Below are positions 20,868 through 31,160 of a DNA stretch of 64,000 bases, one piece after another. A program made the translations under genes and the position numbers. Within the stretch, counting starts at the first letter, position 1; each line of letters starts with the position of its first letter. The stretch comes from Anniella stebbinsi (Eukaryota > Chordata > Lepidosauria > Squamata > Anniellidae), in assembly GCA_029215795.1 (NCBI GenBank), contig JARDYH010000001.1, forward strand, positions 401,115,154-401,179,153, written 5' to 3'. Below the pieces are notes generated by a model. It was not told the DNA's origin. It saw nothing but the letters and a program-made list of their open reading frames with translations, and made no database searches.

Positions 20868-23640
20868 TGGCATTGCAGACTTATAAGGAGTGCACGTTGT
20901 CGTAGTCTAAACTCTTTGGCTTCCACTGGAGGTCACTGTAGCTTCACACTAACAGAGCTGAAACACATCATTCCAGGAGGTAGAAGCCTTTGTTACTGAA
21001 ATGCAGCTCTTTTCTATGAATCCCCCTGCTGTAGAGTAGATGGCAAAAGAGCTAAGGAATGAAAGGTATCAACTAAGGCGCTATCTTCTCTTGACGGAAT
21101 AAGGCGCTATCTTCTATTATTGCAACAAAGCATATACAAGAAGTTGTTACATAGGTCTCCCTGCATGAAAAAGTATATCTAAGACCTCACCTAGACATTT
21201 CTATTGTTTCTGACGCATTTCCTCCAGGAAGGGACACATCAGAATGGTGGTGGAAAGACAATATCTGTAAGTTGTTGATGATGTTGTTGTTTGCTGTTTC
21301 AGGGAGCCACAATCCAGTGCAGAGATTTAAGCACACTTAGGCCTATTGGTTGAGTATTATTGTATGTGTTTGCTAGATGGTGGCCCACACTACTTCTATA
21401 CCCATAATTCCCAAACTGTGGGCCATTGACTTTGACTATTTAAAAAAGATCCTAAGACCTACCTGGTGGATAAAACTAAGGGGCATCTGATAGTCACCGT
21501 TCTCTTCCAACAGTTGACAAGCAGATGCTTCTAGCAAACCCACAAAGTTTGCCACCTCCCCCCAAGTGCACACGCAGGGCTTAAATCAATAGCACCCCCT
21601 TCTGTTGTTCAGAGGTAAACTGCTTCTGAACACAGAGGTTCTATCTAGCCATTATGGCTCATAGCCACTGATAGAGTTCCTCTCCTCCAAGAATTTCTGT
21701 AATCCCCTTTAATGCCATCTCACCCAGCGGTCATCACGTTATCTGGTGGAGCTGGAAGATGGGTAGAGTTGCATGGCTATACAGTTAGCTCAGTGGTGAG
21801 CTCAGAGCACCTACAGGACCGGCAGAAGATCCCAGGTGTAGTAGTCCTTGGTATCTCCGTCTTATCGAGTGGGCGGGACTGATTTTGGAGCTCCCCCAAC
21901 AAGCCGATGTCACTCTGCCCAGAACCTGGAACAACACTGTCCCGGGGAGGGGCAGCACTGTGAATTTCTAACCTGTCTTCCCATTTGAAAAGCTACAAGG
22001 CGACTTAGAAAAGAAATTGAAATAATGTGAAATCATCAAGAATTGGTAAAATATAACCAACCAAGGCAGGAATTAAAGGGGTGGCACCCATGCAAAATAC
22101 AAGACAGATGCAGCTAAGAAAAAGTGGGCATTAAAGGCTCAGAAGCCTTCACTTGGCCTGGAGATTCCACAGGTGGAGGTCATGGGGAACCACAGCAAGG
22201 CCCTGTTTCCAAAGGTGGTGGTGGTGGGGAACCCAGAGAAGAGACTCTGATGATGGTCTTAATGAAAAATCTTAACTGGGTTTCCATCCTGGAACCATAT
22301 CCCACCAAACTGAGGCAGTGTGCCTGAACTTATACAAGAGGCTTCCAATAAAAATTATAGTGCTGAAGGCAGGCAAGCTGCCTTCAGTTCCTACACTTGT
22401 AAGATAACATGAGAAAGGGTCCCACATTAATAGTATGTTCCTTATTAGGACTTGGATAAAAAAAACAACCCTGGACTGGAGCCTTTCCTAGAAAGCTCTT
22501 TTAAAAGGGAATGCAGGAAAAGCCAAACATGCAAACATCACATTTAGCCCCCAAAGATGGGACAGAGTCAATAAACATATCCCTCCCTCTGTCCCTAGAA
22601 ATCTAACAGAAAATCCATCTATTGCTTGCACAAAATCATTTCTGGAAGACACAACATCCAGAAATACTTTTTATTCTTTTTATTCTTCTTCTTATTATTA
22701 TTATTAAAACACTGTTCAGAATTAGTTAAAACACTTTTGAGGTACAGTGAATAAAATACAACTTCTACGTTGTATGATTGGTCATTGCAGCTCAGGAACA
22801 GAGCGGTTCCTCGCCATCCCACTTCCCCAAGCGGATTGATCCATCAAAACTTTACAAAACAAATTTCTTGGTATGGGGGGAAAGTGTCTGTGTTACAAGT
22901 TTGCTTGCTTGGGTCGGGTTTTTTTGTTCATTCGTTTGTTTTAGTAATAAACCCTTTGTTTCTTCCCTGCAAAAAGGTGTTGCTTGAATATGTTTTTTCT
23001 TGAAAACCAGGACGTCCAGCCACTGAAAGTAAAGATCCAAACCAGGACCTCAAAATGAAGACTCTTTAGGGTTGTTGGATTCGTTTTTGCCTTTTGAAAG
23101 CCACCTGTTGGTGGTGAGAGCTTCCATGAGTTGCCTGGCTCCTCAGGGTCTCTTTACTGGACTGTGAATTCTTCGGCGCAGCTGTGGCTCATTGTCAAAG
23201 GATGGTCTCTCGGCAGACGCCAATTAAACTGTGGGGCCTTCCCCTCTCTAAGCTGTGGCTGATGTGGGCCCTGCGCAAAAAGGCAACAGGAGAACTCAGG
23301 GCCCCACAGCTCTGTAGGTGGAGGTCTTCCTGGAGCCGCTTTCGTGAGGTATCCACATTCTGTTGGGAGCTCATAATCACCTGTGGGGAAAAGAGGACAG
23401 GATGAAGACATGCCTCTCTTTTGGATCTCCATGGCGAGGAGGATAGCTGGGCAGACGGCACTCCAGAGTAGAGGTGGCCAGACATCCAGGTTGCACAGCC
23501 TGGCCGCTTGCGCACTGCCAGAAAATAAGACATCAAGTTGCATAATATTTACGCATGCATCATTATATGCATAGGTGCAAATTTAGAAATAATTACTCTC
23601 ATTTAAATAGAAGTCATCCCCACCCCCCATAATGGGTAAG
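20868..23640. other. Intergenic interval between convergent genes, largely unassigned
   Basis: Apart from the short duplication at 21075 and TTA-rich tracts (22677-22706), I recognise no gene or repeat. Open frames at 22124-22327 and 23154-23543 have no family features. Part of this could belong to the 3' UTR of ENTREP2 on the minus strand, but nothing shows it. Confidence 0.4.
21075..21117. repeat. Short direct duplication AAGGCGCTATCTTCT
   Basis: Two copies lie about 27 bases apart, separated by CTTGACGGAAT. Confidence 0.85.
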
Positions 23641-23880
23641 GCAGACTAGGACCCGGTTCTCACATAACGGACAACTGTGGGTTAATTAACCCAGAATTGT
23701 CGTGCACAAGTGGGAGTGAGTGAGTTTGCTGTTCTTGACATGCTTGTTGCTTCTGCTGTTGGTTACTTGCAATCGGCCCGTTTGTAGGTTGTTAGTTTGA
23801 CATCCAAAGCTGGACTCTCTGGGTTGTTTTAAGGGTTAAACAACCCAGAGTTAATCCAAGCACAAATCTTAGGTCATATA
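23641..23880. repeat. Degenerate inverted-repeat DNA element
   Basis: GTTAATTAACCCAGA near 23681 and GGGTTAAACAACCCAGAGTTAA near 23831 form inverted motifs around a unique centre. No clear termini or target duplication. Confidence 0.4.
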
Positions 23881-24249
23881 TTACAAGATCCCTTCCTCAT
23901 CCCTTTGTACCTTTGCCTCTGCCTGGGGGAAGAGCCAGGAGCTGCTCCGTGCGCTATGGAACAAAATAACAGGTTCAACCTGGCACGGGGGCCATTCTCC
24001 CCTATGCTCAGCAAAGACCCTTTGAAGAACAGCAGTTGGAATAGCAACAGCCGCAGCACCATCTAAGGCCTGGGGCATGGACATTTCCCATTCTTGGAAA
24101 AAACTTCATTGGCTCTGCCTTTGCCTTTTATTTTTTTAAAGGAAGAAAACCTGATTATGTGCATTCTGTGTTAATTTTTGATCGCTGTCAGCTGCCTTAG
24201 AGGCACGTTGTCAGGTGGAACGGATGGCTATAAATATCTTATATTCCAC

Positions 24250-24270
24250 ACACACACACACACACACAGA
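24250..24270. repeat. (CA)n microsatellite
   Basis: A run of about 10 CA units. Confidence 0.9.
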
Positions 24271-24599
24271 CACAGTTAAAAGCACAGAACTTCCAAGTAA
24301 AAAAACCTCTTGCAAAGCAGCCTGCCCTTTCTGCTTATGTTTCCAGCTCTGCAGTATGCAATTATTTCAAGGGAAAACACACACACATGGATCATGAACA
24401 GACCTTTGAACTTTTTGTGGCTAGCCATGTAGATGTGAGTAAAAGAGCAACTGTCCTGGAAAATTGTTCTCTTGATTCAAGACAGCTACATGACTCCTTG
24501 GATCACTGGCGTTTCTGCTTGTTAACACCACCCCCACCCACCAAGATAACTTTGCAGCAGGGTTTCTCATTCAAGCTCTCTACACAGAGGTCTGGAGAA

Positions 24600-24962
24600 T
24601 TTGGAAGGGCCGCAACCCAGTGGGAAGAGAACCTGCTTTGCATGCAGAAGGTCCCAGGTTTGATCCTGATGGCTATGTGCTACCTCCAGTATCAGCAGCA
24701 GTAAGCCTATATACGCCAGTTGATGGGGAACATGGGTGGGAGGGTGTGGTTGCACCGTGTCCTGCTTCTGGGTCCATGGTCGACAGCTGGTCAGCCACTG
24801 TGTGAACGGAGTGTTGGACTGGATGAATCCTTGGTCTGATCCAGCAGGGCAGTTCCAGGTAGAACTAGAAAAACTCTTGCCTGAAACCCTGGACAGTTGA
24901 CAATCCAAGGCAAGATTGACCAAGGGCCGGGCTTGGCATAAGGACACTTCCTATGTTCCTGT
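24600..24962 (+). mobile_element. tRNA-derived SINE interrupted by a CR1 tail
   Basis: The SINE head (GCATGCAGAAGGTCCCAGGT, B-box-like region to about 24670) is followed by a CR1 3' tail (GATGGCTATGTGCTACCTCC to GGTCTGATCCAGCAGGGC, about 24670-24848). The SINE body and tail then resume (TTGCCTGAAACCCTGGACAG to CACTTCCTATGTTCCTGTG). The order is the same as in copies at 14706 and 43626 if the CR1 piece is removed. Confidence 0.7.
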
Positions 24963-25084
24963 GAATCTACTGCGTATTTTGGTGACATGCGAGCCTTCAT
25001 GAAGCGAGATGGGAGCTTTTAGATTTCTAGGTATAGAAATAAATTAAATAAATAAATAGGGCCAAAGCCCTCTCTCCTGCTGTT

Positions 25085-25545
25085 GCTCCTCAACAGCTGT
25101 TATTATTTATTATTATTTATTACATTTATATACTGCACCATAGCTGAAGCTCTCTGGGCGGTTCACAAAAATTAAAAGATTGAACTTTAAAAAGTCAATA
25201 TACAAAATGTAAAAACATAAAACATAAAAACAGCTGATATTTAAAACATTTTAAACTTTTTAAGCCTGGCCCAAAATTCAGTTCAAAACCTCAACTTAAG
25301 GTATTAAAATGTCTGGGAGAAAAGAAACGTTTTGCCCTGGCACCAAAAAGATAACAGTGTTGGCGCCAGGCAGGCCTCGTCGGGGAGATCATTCCATAAT
25401 TGGAGGGCCACCACAGAGAAAGCCCTCTCCCTTATTGCTGTCCTCTGAGCTTCCCTCAGAGTAGGCACCTGGAGGAGGACCTTAGAGGTTGACAGCGCTG
25501 ATCTGCCTTTGAACGTGGAGGTTTCACAGGACCATCGTGGCATCT
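25085..25545 (-). mobile_element. L2-type LINE 3' end
   Basis: The minus strand encodes RERAFSVVALQLWNDLPDEA and LLSFWCQGKTFLFSQTF-stop, then the L2 3' tail (TGCACCATAGCTGAAGCTCT and TTATTATTTATTATTTATTA in the plus orientation). The same subfamily occurs at 30470. Confidence 0.85.
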
Positions 25546-25944
25546 GGAATCAACACGGCTTCTTTGCAGATCTGGCCTAGTGCTGGCTCCAGGTTTGGGA
25601 CATCCCCTGGGCAAGAATCCCTCAATGCCCCCCTCCTCAGGGAGTCTATCTTCTCACCGCCATAGTCACCAGCTGCCTCTTTGTCCCCATTGCTTCCACT
25701 TGCTCGCTTGACAAGAGAGTAAGTCAGCCGCGCCATCTCCTGCTCCTCTGATCATTGCAGTTCTCTGGGCCGGAGCGAAAGGCAGGTGAGCAGGCAGGTA
25801 GCAATGGCGATGAGGAGGAGCCACTCCAGGGCGCTGTTGTCAGCGAGTCTTGCTGGGGTTTGGACCTTTGGCAGGTGACCTCCCTTGCCTACCCTTGATG
25901 CTGGTCCTGCTCTGGTCCCCACCAAAGAAAGATGTCCAACCCAC
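25546..25944. other. Presumed ENTREP2 last intron; terminal exon not located
   Basis: The donor at 25944 needs a downstream exon. Minus-strand open frames exist at 25524-25736 (begins MARLTYSLVKRASGS) and 25752-25994 (hydrophobic SALEWLLLIAIATCLL stretch). Neither combines a good acceptor with the required phase 0 in a way I trust. Confidence 0.35.
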
Positions 25945-26273
25945 CTGGTCGATGACATTTGCGCTGAAGATGGCTTCTTCCATGTGCCGTTCATCGGACT
26001 TGATGACTGACCGGATGCTGTTCACCACGTGCCGCACCTCCGGGGGAAGGTTACAGTTCGAGTGTTCCAGAAATTTGGCCACCAGGACCTTTGTGTCCTT
26101 GTAGGCCTGCAGATCCACCAAAGAGTGGGGCCGCTCTTTGCAGATGGTCTGTAAGGCCTTCGGCTTCCGAGAAAGTTCGGCTTTTGGGGGCTCCCTCGGC
26201 TTTCCAGTTGGCAAGAGATGGTTTCCGGAGTCCTGGCAAGCAGAGGCAGCCACATGAGGACCAGAGACAGGAA
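25945..26273 (-). CDS. ENTREP2: ENTREP2 exon, conserved C-terminal block
   Basis: This 329-bp exon enters in phase 1 and leaves in phase 0. The acceptor is CCCCTTTTATTTTTAG|TT; the preceding exon supplies G, making Val. It encodes PVSGPHVAASACQDSGNHLL, then ALQTICKERPHSLVDLQAYK, DTKVLVAKFLEHSNCNLPPE, VRHVVNSIRSVIKSDERHME and EAIFSANVIDQ. The VLVAKFLEHS.C.LP block and the acidic helical end are hallmarks of the ENTREP (FAM189) C-terminus, a cytoplasmic part of this endosomal membrane family. As I remember them, family proteins end within a residue or two of the DQ, so the missing last exon may add very little. The donor is GACCAG|GTGGGT. Confidence 0.9.
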
Positions 26274-26990
26274 CTAAAAATAAAAGGGGAACGGAGGGGA
26301 AGGGAAGGGAGAAAGGGAGCTTTAAAAATGATAGCTAATTTAGACGTAAGCAAAGCAACCGCACATTGCGGCGAAATAGGCTTCTGTTGGTACTGAAAAC
26401 TGGGTTCAAAAGAGGTGCTTAGTGTGTTGGGGCTCAGACCCCCACTTCTGCCATATGTTCCGTCTTTTGGGTAGGTTACATGCCTCTTGCCATGCCTCCT
26501 ATGGCAGCCATTTTGTGGTGGTGCCCAGGACAGTCCCTCAAATTGCCAAATGTACTCACAGCCTAAAAAAGGTGGCCTACCTTTAGGTTAAAGGGTCAGA
26601 CTAGCTCCCCACCCAGCCATGGTGCTTACTAGATGAGCTTGGGTCAGGCACTGTGTCTCATGCTAACCTACATCATAGGGCTGCTCTGAAGTCAAAATGA
26701 GGTGGGTGGGAAAGGAACATAGACACTGACCTGAAATCCTTGAAGGAAACAGAAAATAGCATATCAAACAAGCAAACAAACAAACAGAAACACTTGAAAC
26801 AAAATCTGCTCCCATATCAATCAATGCACCTTGGCTTTAAGATTTACCTCAGAAGCCCATGCATTCACCATGAGCGAGCACAAGAGGCAGGGCCTTCTCA
26901 GTGGTGGCCCCAGGATGCAAATGTAGTAACAACAGGTTGTAAAGAATCGTTGAACCATTTCCCATCGCTCACTTTCCAGACGTCTCTTAC
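26274..26990 (-). other. ENTREP2 intron
   Basis: A short intron with no recognised mobile element except a CAAA-type run at 26764-26785. The open frames are antisense or intronic noise. Confidence 0.6.
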
Positions 26991-27587
26991 CTTCTGTGGT
27001 AGACGAACAAGACAAAGGGTCACTAGTGGAGCGGACGATCTTGGACATCCTTCCTTTCCTTGTGTGCTGTTGGGCCGTCCTCTCAGGGCAGCTGTGGGGC
27101 AAAGTGTTCACAGGCACTGAACAGTGGGCGCGGCGAGTCTGGGGTGCAGCCGGCTGGCTGAAAACACCGCAGCACATCTTCCGCGGCTTGGGCAGGGGCG
27201 TGGCTTTGCGCTCCCTGGCTGAGCCCTGCGAGTCTCTCTCGGAGGGGTCGAAGGTCTCTGAGGCGCAGTCCGAGGACCGGCTGCGGGAGCAGACCCCAAA
27301 CACCTGTCCGCGAGGCCCGGCTGCAGGGGTTTGGCTGCGGCCTCTGGCCTCAGTGTCTGGGGAACATGGGGAACGGATCCTGTGCAACCCGTAGCGGATG
27401 CTATAGTCCAAGCTGGTGCAACTCCTGTTTGCAGCTCCTTTGCGGGTTGTTGCACTGTATGAAGATAAGTCTGAGGGAAAGAGGGACTCCTGGACTTCCA
27501 GGGAACAAAGATCCCCCGAGGAGTAGGTGGGATGATCCAGGATATCAGCAGCTTCGGAGGCTATCTCGGAAGTGCTGTCGACCACAG
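26991..27587 (-). CDS. ENTREP2: ENTREP2 large exon, Ser/Arg/Cys-rich cytoplasmic region
   Basis: This 597-bp exon (199 codons) is phase 1 at both ends, with acceptor CTCTGTTTTCCAG|CT and donor ACAGAAG|GTAAGA. It encodes VVDSTSEIASEAADILDHPT, SSGDLCSLEVQESLFPSDLS, SCTSLDYSIRYGLHRI, a basic stretch KATPLPKPRKMCCGVF and SKIVRSTSDPLSCSSTTE. STSDP-like and Ser-rich motifs are typical of the ENTREP cytoplasmic tail, which is probably disordered and phosphorylated (inference). GC and CpG are high compared with the flanking introns, as often in coding exons. There is no stop over the whole length, which supports it being real. Confidence 0.9.
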
Positions 27588-27646
27588 CTGGAAAACAGAG
27601 AATTGCAAACTCTGGTGAGGGCCAAAGCTCAACACAGACCCATTAG

Positions 27647-28395
27647 TTTTTATCTTCAACATTTTTAATCTCTTCAACCTTTTTATTAATGATTTGCACC
27701 AGGAGGTGCAGGGAATGCTTATCAGATTTGCAGATGACACAAAGTTGGGTGGGATCGCTAATACCCTGGAAGACAGAAACAAACTTCAAAGTGATCTTGA
27801 TAGACTGGAGCGCTGGGCTGAATACAACAGGATGAAATTTAATAGGGATAAACGTCAAGTTCTACACCTAGGAAAAAGAAACCAAATGCACAGTTACAAG
27901 ATGGGGGATACTTGGCTCAGCAATACTACCAGCGAGAAGGATCTTGGAACGGTTGTAGATCACAAGTTGAATATGAGCCAACAGCGTGATGTGGCTGCAC
28001 AAAAAGCAAATGCTATCTTGAGCTGCATTAATAGAAGTATAGCTTCCAAATTGTGCAAGGTACTGGTTCCCCTCTATTAGGCACTGGTTAGGCCTCATTT
28101 TGAGTGTTGTGTCCAGTTCTGGGCACCATATTTCAAGAAGAATACAGACAAGCTGGAGCGTGTTCAGAGGAGGGCAGCGAGGATGATCAGGGGTCTGGAA
28201 ACAAAGCCCTATGAGGAGAGACTGAAAGGACTGGGCATGTTTTGCCTGGAGAAGAGGAGGGGAGACATGATAGCACTCTTCAAGTACTTGAAAGGTTGTC
28301 ACACGGAGGAGAGCCAGGATCTCTTCTCCATCATCCCAGAGTGCAGGACGTGGAATAATGGGCTCAAGTTACAGGGAGCCAGATTTCAGCTGGGG
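27647..28395 (+). mobile_element. CR1 LINE, C-terminal ORF2, broken
   Basis: It encodes IRFADDTKLGGIANTLEDRN, LDRLERWAEYNRMKFNRDKR, TVVDHKLNMSQQRDVAAQKA, LERVQRRAARMIRGLETKPY and PECRTWNNGLKLQGARFQLG. The FADD box is the reverse-transcriptase active-site strand. There is a stop at about 28078 and frame damage later; it is truncated at the right by a hairpin/SINE piece. It starts 60 bases upstream (in plus coordinates) of the ENTREP2 exon acceptor, on the opposite strand. Confidence 0.9.
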
Positions 28396-28512
28396 ATAAT
28401 GGGAGCTGTAGTCCAACAAATCTGGAAGGCACCTGGAAGGGGAAGGCTGGTGTAGTCCATACTGAGCTAGGTGGGCCGATGTCCTGGCTCAGTATAAGGC
28501 AGCTTCCTGCAG
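28396..28512 (+). repeat. Hairpin-repeat piece joined to SINE tail
   Basis: GGGAGCTGTAGTCCAACAAA is followed by GGAAGGCTGGTGTAGTCC, then the SINE tail word CTGGCTCAGTATAAGGCAGC. It replaces the CR1 3' end. Confidence 0.6.
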
Positions 28513-29006
28513 AGCGAACCCGTCTTTGATAGACCATTTCCTCTTGCCAGGGGAAAGAGAGGCAATGTTTTAAATGGATGCTTAGGAAGGAAAGCGCTCA
28601 TCAAAGTTTTATGCCTGTTACTACAAGGGAGCTGAGATGTATTCCTACCACCCTTTAACTAGCGGTTTGAAAGATGTACGCAGGGCATCAAGTCGCCTTT
28701 ATCCCTCCCAGACAAATCACCGTATATATCAGAGAGCCTTTTGTGTGTGAGGCTTTGGCTAAAATAATAGTGAAAAGAGAACACCCAAAGAAAAACCCTG
28801 GATTGCAAGCATGTGCGTTTCAAGGGATGGTTTTTTATCTCTTCCGAAGACATACTCATGTTTTGTTGTCAGCTTTTTGATGGCTCTATTTTATTCCTGT
28901 CCCCTCCTCCAACTTTCTCCTTCATTGCTCGAAATGGTTTTCAGAGAGAAAGAGAGAGAAGAATGTGAATCTCTCCCTCTCTCTCTCTCATACACACACA
29001 CACGTG

Positions 29007-29048
<42 letters not shown>

Positions 29049-29104
29049 TTCAATCATCTGTTTCCCACGAAGCCCTCAATTCTGAATAGGTACCCCACAC
29101 TCAC
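28513..29104 (-). other. ENTREP2 intron sequence
   Basis: Contains the compound microsatellite at 28973; the rest is unassigned. Confidence 0.45.
28973..29046. repeat. (CT)n - (CA)n - (GA)n compound microsatellite
   Basis: CTCTCTCTCTCTC, then CACACACACAC, then about 17 GA units. The CT and GA tracts are inverted and can pair. Confidence 0.9.
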
Positions 29105-29147
29105 ACCACGTCCTCGTTCCCTTGGAAGATTCAACATAGACCCCTTG
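29105..29147 (-). CDS. ENTREP2: Candidate 43-bp ENTREP2 exon
   Basis: The upstream exon (33513-33648) ends in phase 0, but the downstream exon (starting 27587) begins in phase 1, so an exon of 3n+1 bases must lie between. This 43-bp segment fits. It has a polypyrimidine-flanked acceptor (CTCTTTATCTGAAAG|C), a strong donor (GT|GTGAGT) and codes QGVYVESSKGTRTW, with the last base plus CT giving Ser. The ESS word resembles the corresponding segment of relatives, as I remember it. Other exons of suitable phase could exist; this is the best I found by eye. Confidence 0.4.
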
Positions 29148-29673
29148 CTTTCAGATAAAGAGAATAGCCATTTTGCTGTTGTTTTCATTAAGCTTACAGA
29201 ACCCCTTTTCATTGTTTAGGAGGCGAAGATGAAAGGAGTGATCTACCTACAAGCAAATCTGTTCCTCTCGAAGAGAAAAAAGAAGCAGGAGATGGGGCCA
29301 CCCCCACCCCCACGGAAGCTCGTACAGATTCTCCCACACTAAGGGCTGGTCAGCACATGCATGTTCACCCTTTGATGTGTGCGGCAGCAAGCAAGGACTT
29401 GCATCCGTGAATGAACGGCTGTCGCGGATGGACCGCAACAGCTCGGACTCCCTAATTGCCCCTGATATAGTGCTTTCCAAGGCAATCAGATCGCACCTTT
29501 GGCTGGCAGGCATGGAGGGTGCTGCGGTCACATGGACAGGAAACACTGTGGGAATTCGCTCTAAGCAAATGGATGGGCAATGCTGGAATTACCTTGGTTT
29601 CCAAAGCCTACTGCGGGGTTCCTCTCACCCAGGCCAGATTCTGTGGTTAGCTGGTTCATAGCTGTGACCTGTA

Positions 29674-29708
<35 letters not shown>

Positions 29709-30029
29709 TCACTGCAGGCCCTTGCCACCCTAATAGCAGGAATGAAAGCAAAATGTAAGCCAGATCTTGAGCAGTACTTGATTGAACGTGAGACAACATC
29801 AACGTAAGATGATCAGTTCTAATGGCGAGTTACCAACAGTGACCGTTTGGTCTGTGTCTGCAGCGACTCCTGTCCCCGCTGTCTCGCAAGCCCTCAGGAT
29901 CCCTTTCCTTGCAAGGAAGGAGATCACAACGGCTTGGCCGCTGGTGCAGGCAGACAAGGTTAGTTTAGTTTAGCCCTCAGGCAAGACTACAGGTGAATTG
30001 AAATGCAATCAGAAAAGGGGAGAAATCTC
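29148..30029 (-). other. ENTREP2 intron, (ATCA)n and unassigned
   Basis: A (ATCA)n run of about nine units lies at 29672-29709. Open frames on both strands at 29247-29661 and 29782-29973 are not recognisable, and none has the phase the gene requires. Confidence 0.45.
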
Positions 30030-30270
30030 AGGTTGCTGTAGACAACTTTATTGTGAACAAGCCAATGCATTTTGGCCTCTCGCTTTCTCTTAGGCTTTCT
30101 TCAGGGGGTTGTAATGATGTCTGCAGTATAGATACAAGACAACCTGTTGTAAATAATTTCTGCAGACATTGTTACAACCCCCTGGAGAAAGAAGGCCTAA
30201 CGGAAAGCGAAAGGCTGAAATGTGCTGGGCTTGTTCACAATAAAGTTGTCTACAGTATCCTGAGATGGGT
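30030..30270. repeat. Inverted pair of hammerhead-like short repeats (Penelope-like termini?)
   Basis: Two copies of one repeat face each other. The right copy (plus) has GTTACAACCCCCTGGAGA, then AAGGCTGAAATGTGCTGGGC, then TTGTTCACAATAAAGTTGTC. The left copy is its reverse complement. The order CTGANGA-like word, GCCT...AGGC stem and GAAA resembles a hammerhead ribozyme core, though here both copies have core changes (CTGGAGA; CAAAA for GAAA). Confidence 0.55.
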
Positions 30271-30469
30271 CTCCTTTTTTCTTGTTCATCTTGGATGCTT
30301 ACCTGCCTCGCACCCACATTGAATGCAATGCCAAAGCAGAAAGAAGCTGAGGCACTCAGATGTACTTCTCCCTCCTCCCCCAGCATGCTACAATTAGCAA
30401 CTCATAATGGCAGTTTGCAGCAAACCATAATTTACTATTTCATCTGAACCGCCAAACTGTGGTTTATTT

Positions 30470-31160
30470 ATTTATTTGTATTTATTTATTTATTTATTAC
30501 ATTTATATACCACCCCATAGCCGAAGCTCTCTGGGTGGTTTACAATAATTAAAAACATTGAACATTTAAAAACCAATTTTCAAAAATTTAAACCAGAAAA
30601 GCTTAAAAACAAACTATATATCATTTAAAACTGTTTAGGGGTCAGTTAAAAAAGGTCAACATATGCTGTTCAATGCCTGGGAGAAGAGAAAAGTCTTCAC
30701 CTGGTGCCGAAAAGATGGCCGTGTTGGCACCAGGCAAGCCTCATTGAGGAGATCGTTCCACAGTTGGGAGGGCCACCACTGAAAAGGCCCTCTCCCTTGT
30801 TGCCATCCTCTGAGCTTCCCTCGGAGTAGGCACCCAGTGGAGGACCTTAGATGTTGAGCGTAGTGTACGGGTAGGTTCATGTTGGAAGAGGCATTCTGTC
30901 AGATATTGTGGTCCCAAACCGTGTAAGGCTTATAGGTTAAAACCAGCACCTTGAATCGGGTTCGGAAACATACAGGCAGCCAATGCAAGCGGGCCAGAAT
31001 CAGTCTTAGATGTTTTAACCTTCTGGTTCCTGATATCAACCTGGCCACTGCAGCTTCCGAACTGTCTTCAAAGGCAGCCTCACGTAGAGTGTGTTGCAAT
31101 ACTCTAACTTGGAGGTTACCAGCAAACCATGCCTCAGGAGATGGGAGAAGCAAAAGAAAG
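30470..31160 (-). mobile_element. L2-type LINE, C-terminal end
   Basis: The minus strand encodes KLEYCNTLYVRLPLKTVRKL and ARLHWLPVCFRTRFKVLVLT, then SQLWNDLLNEACLVPTRPSF and the 3' tail with TTTATTTATTTATTTA. Frame breaks are present. Confidence 0.87.

Noticed and set aside
25524..25736. Minus-strand frame MARLTYSLVKRASGS as the last ENTREP2 exon
   Set aside because: It could join in phase at GGAGCAG|GAG, but that acceptor lacks a pyrimidine tract, and the tail runs into sequence bordering an L2. Too weak to annotate as coding.
25752..25994. Minus-strand frame with a hydrophobic stretch SALEWLLLIAIATCLL, possibly an ENTREP2 alternative C-terminus
   Set aside because: The frame does not agree with phase 0 at the preceding donor for the acceptors visible, and the ENTREP C-terminus is not known to have a membrane anchor.
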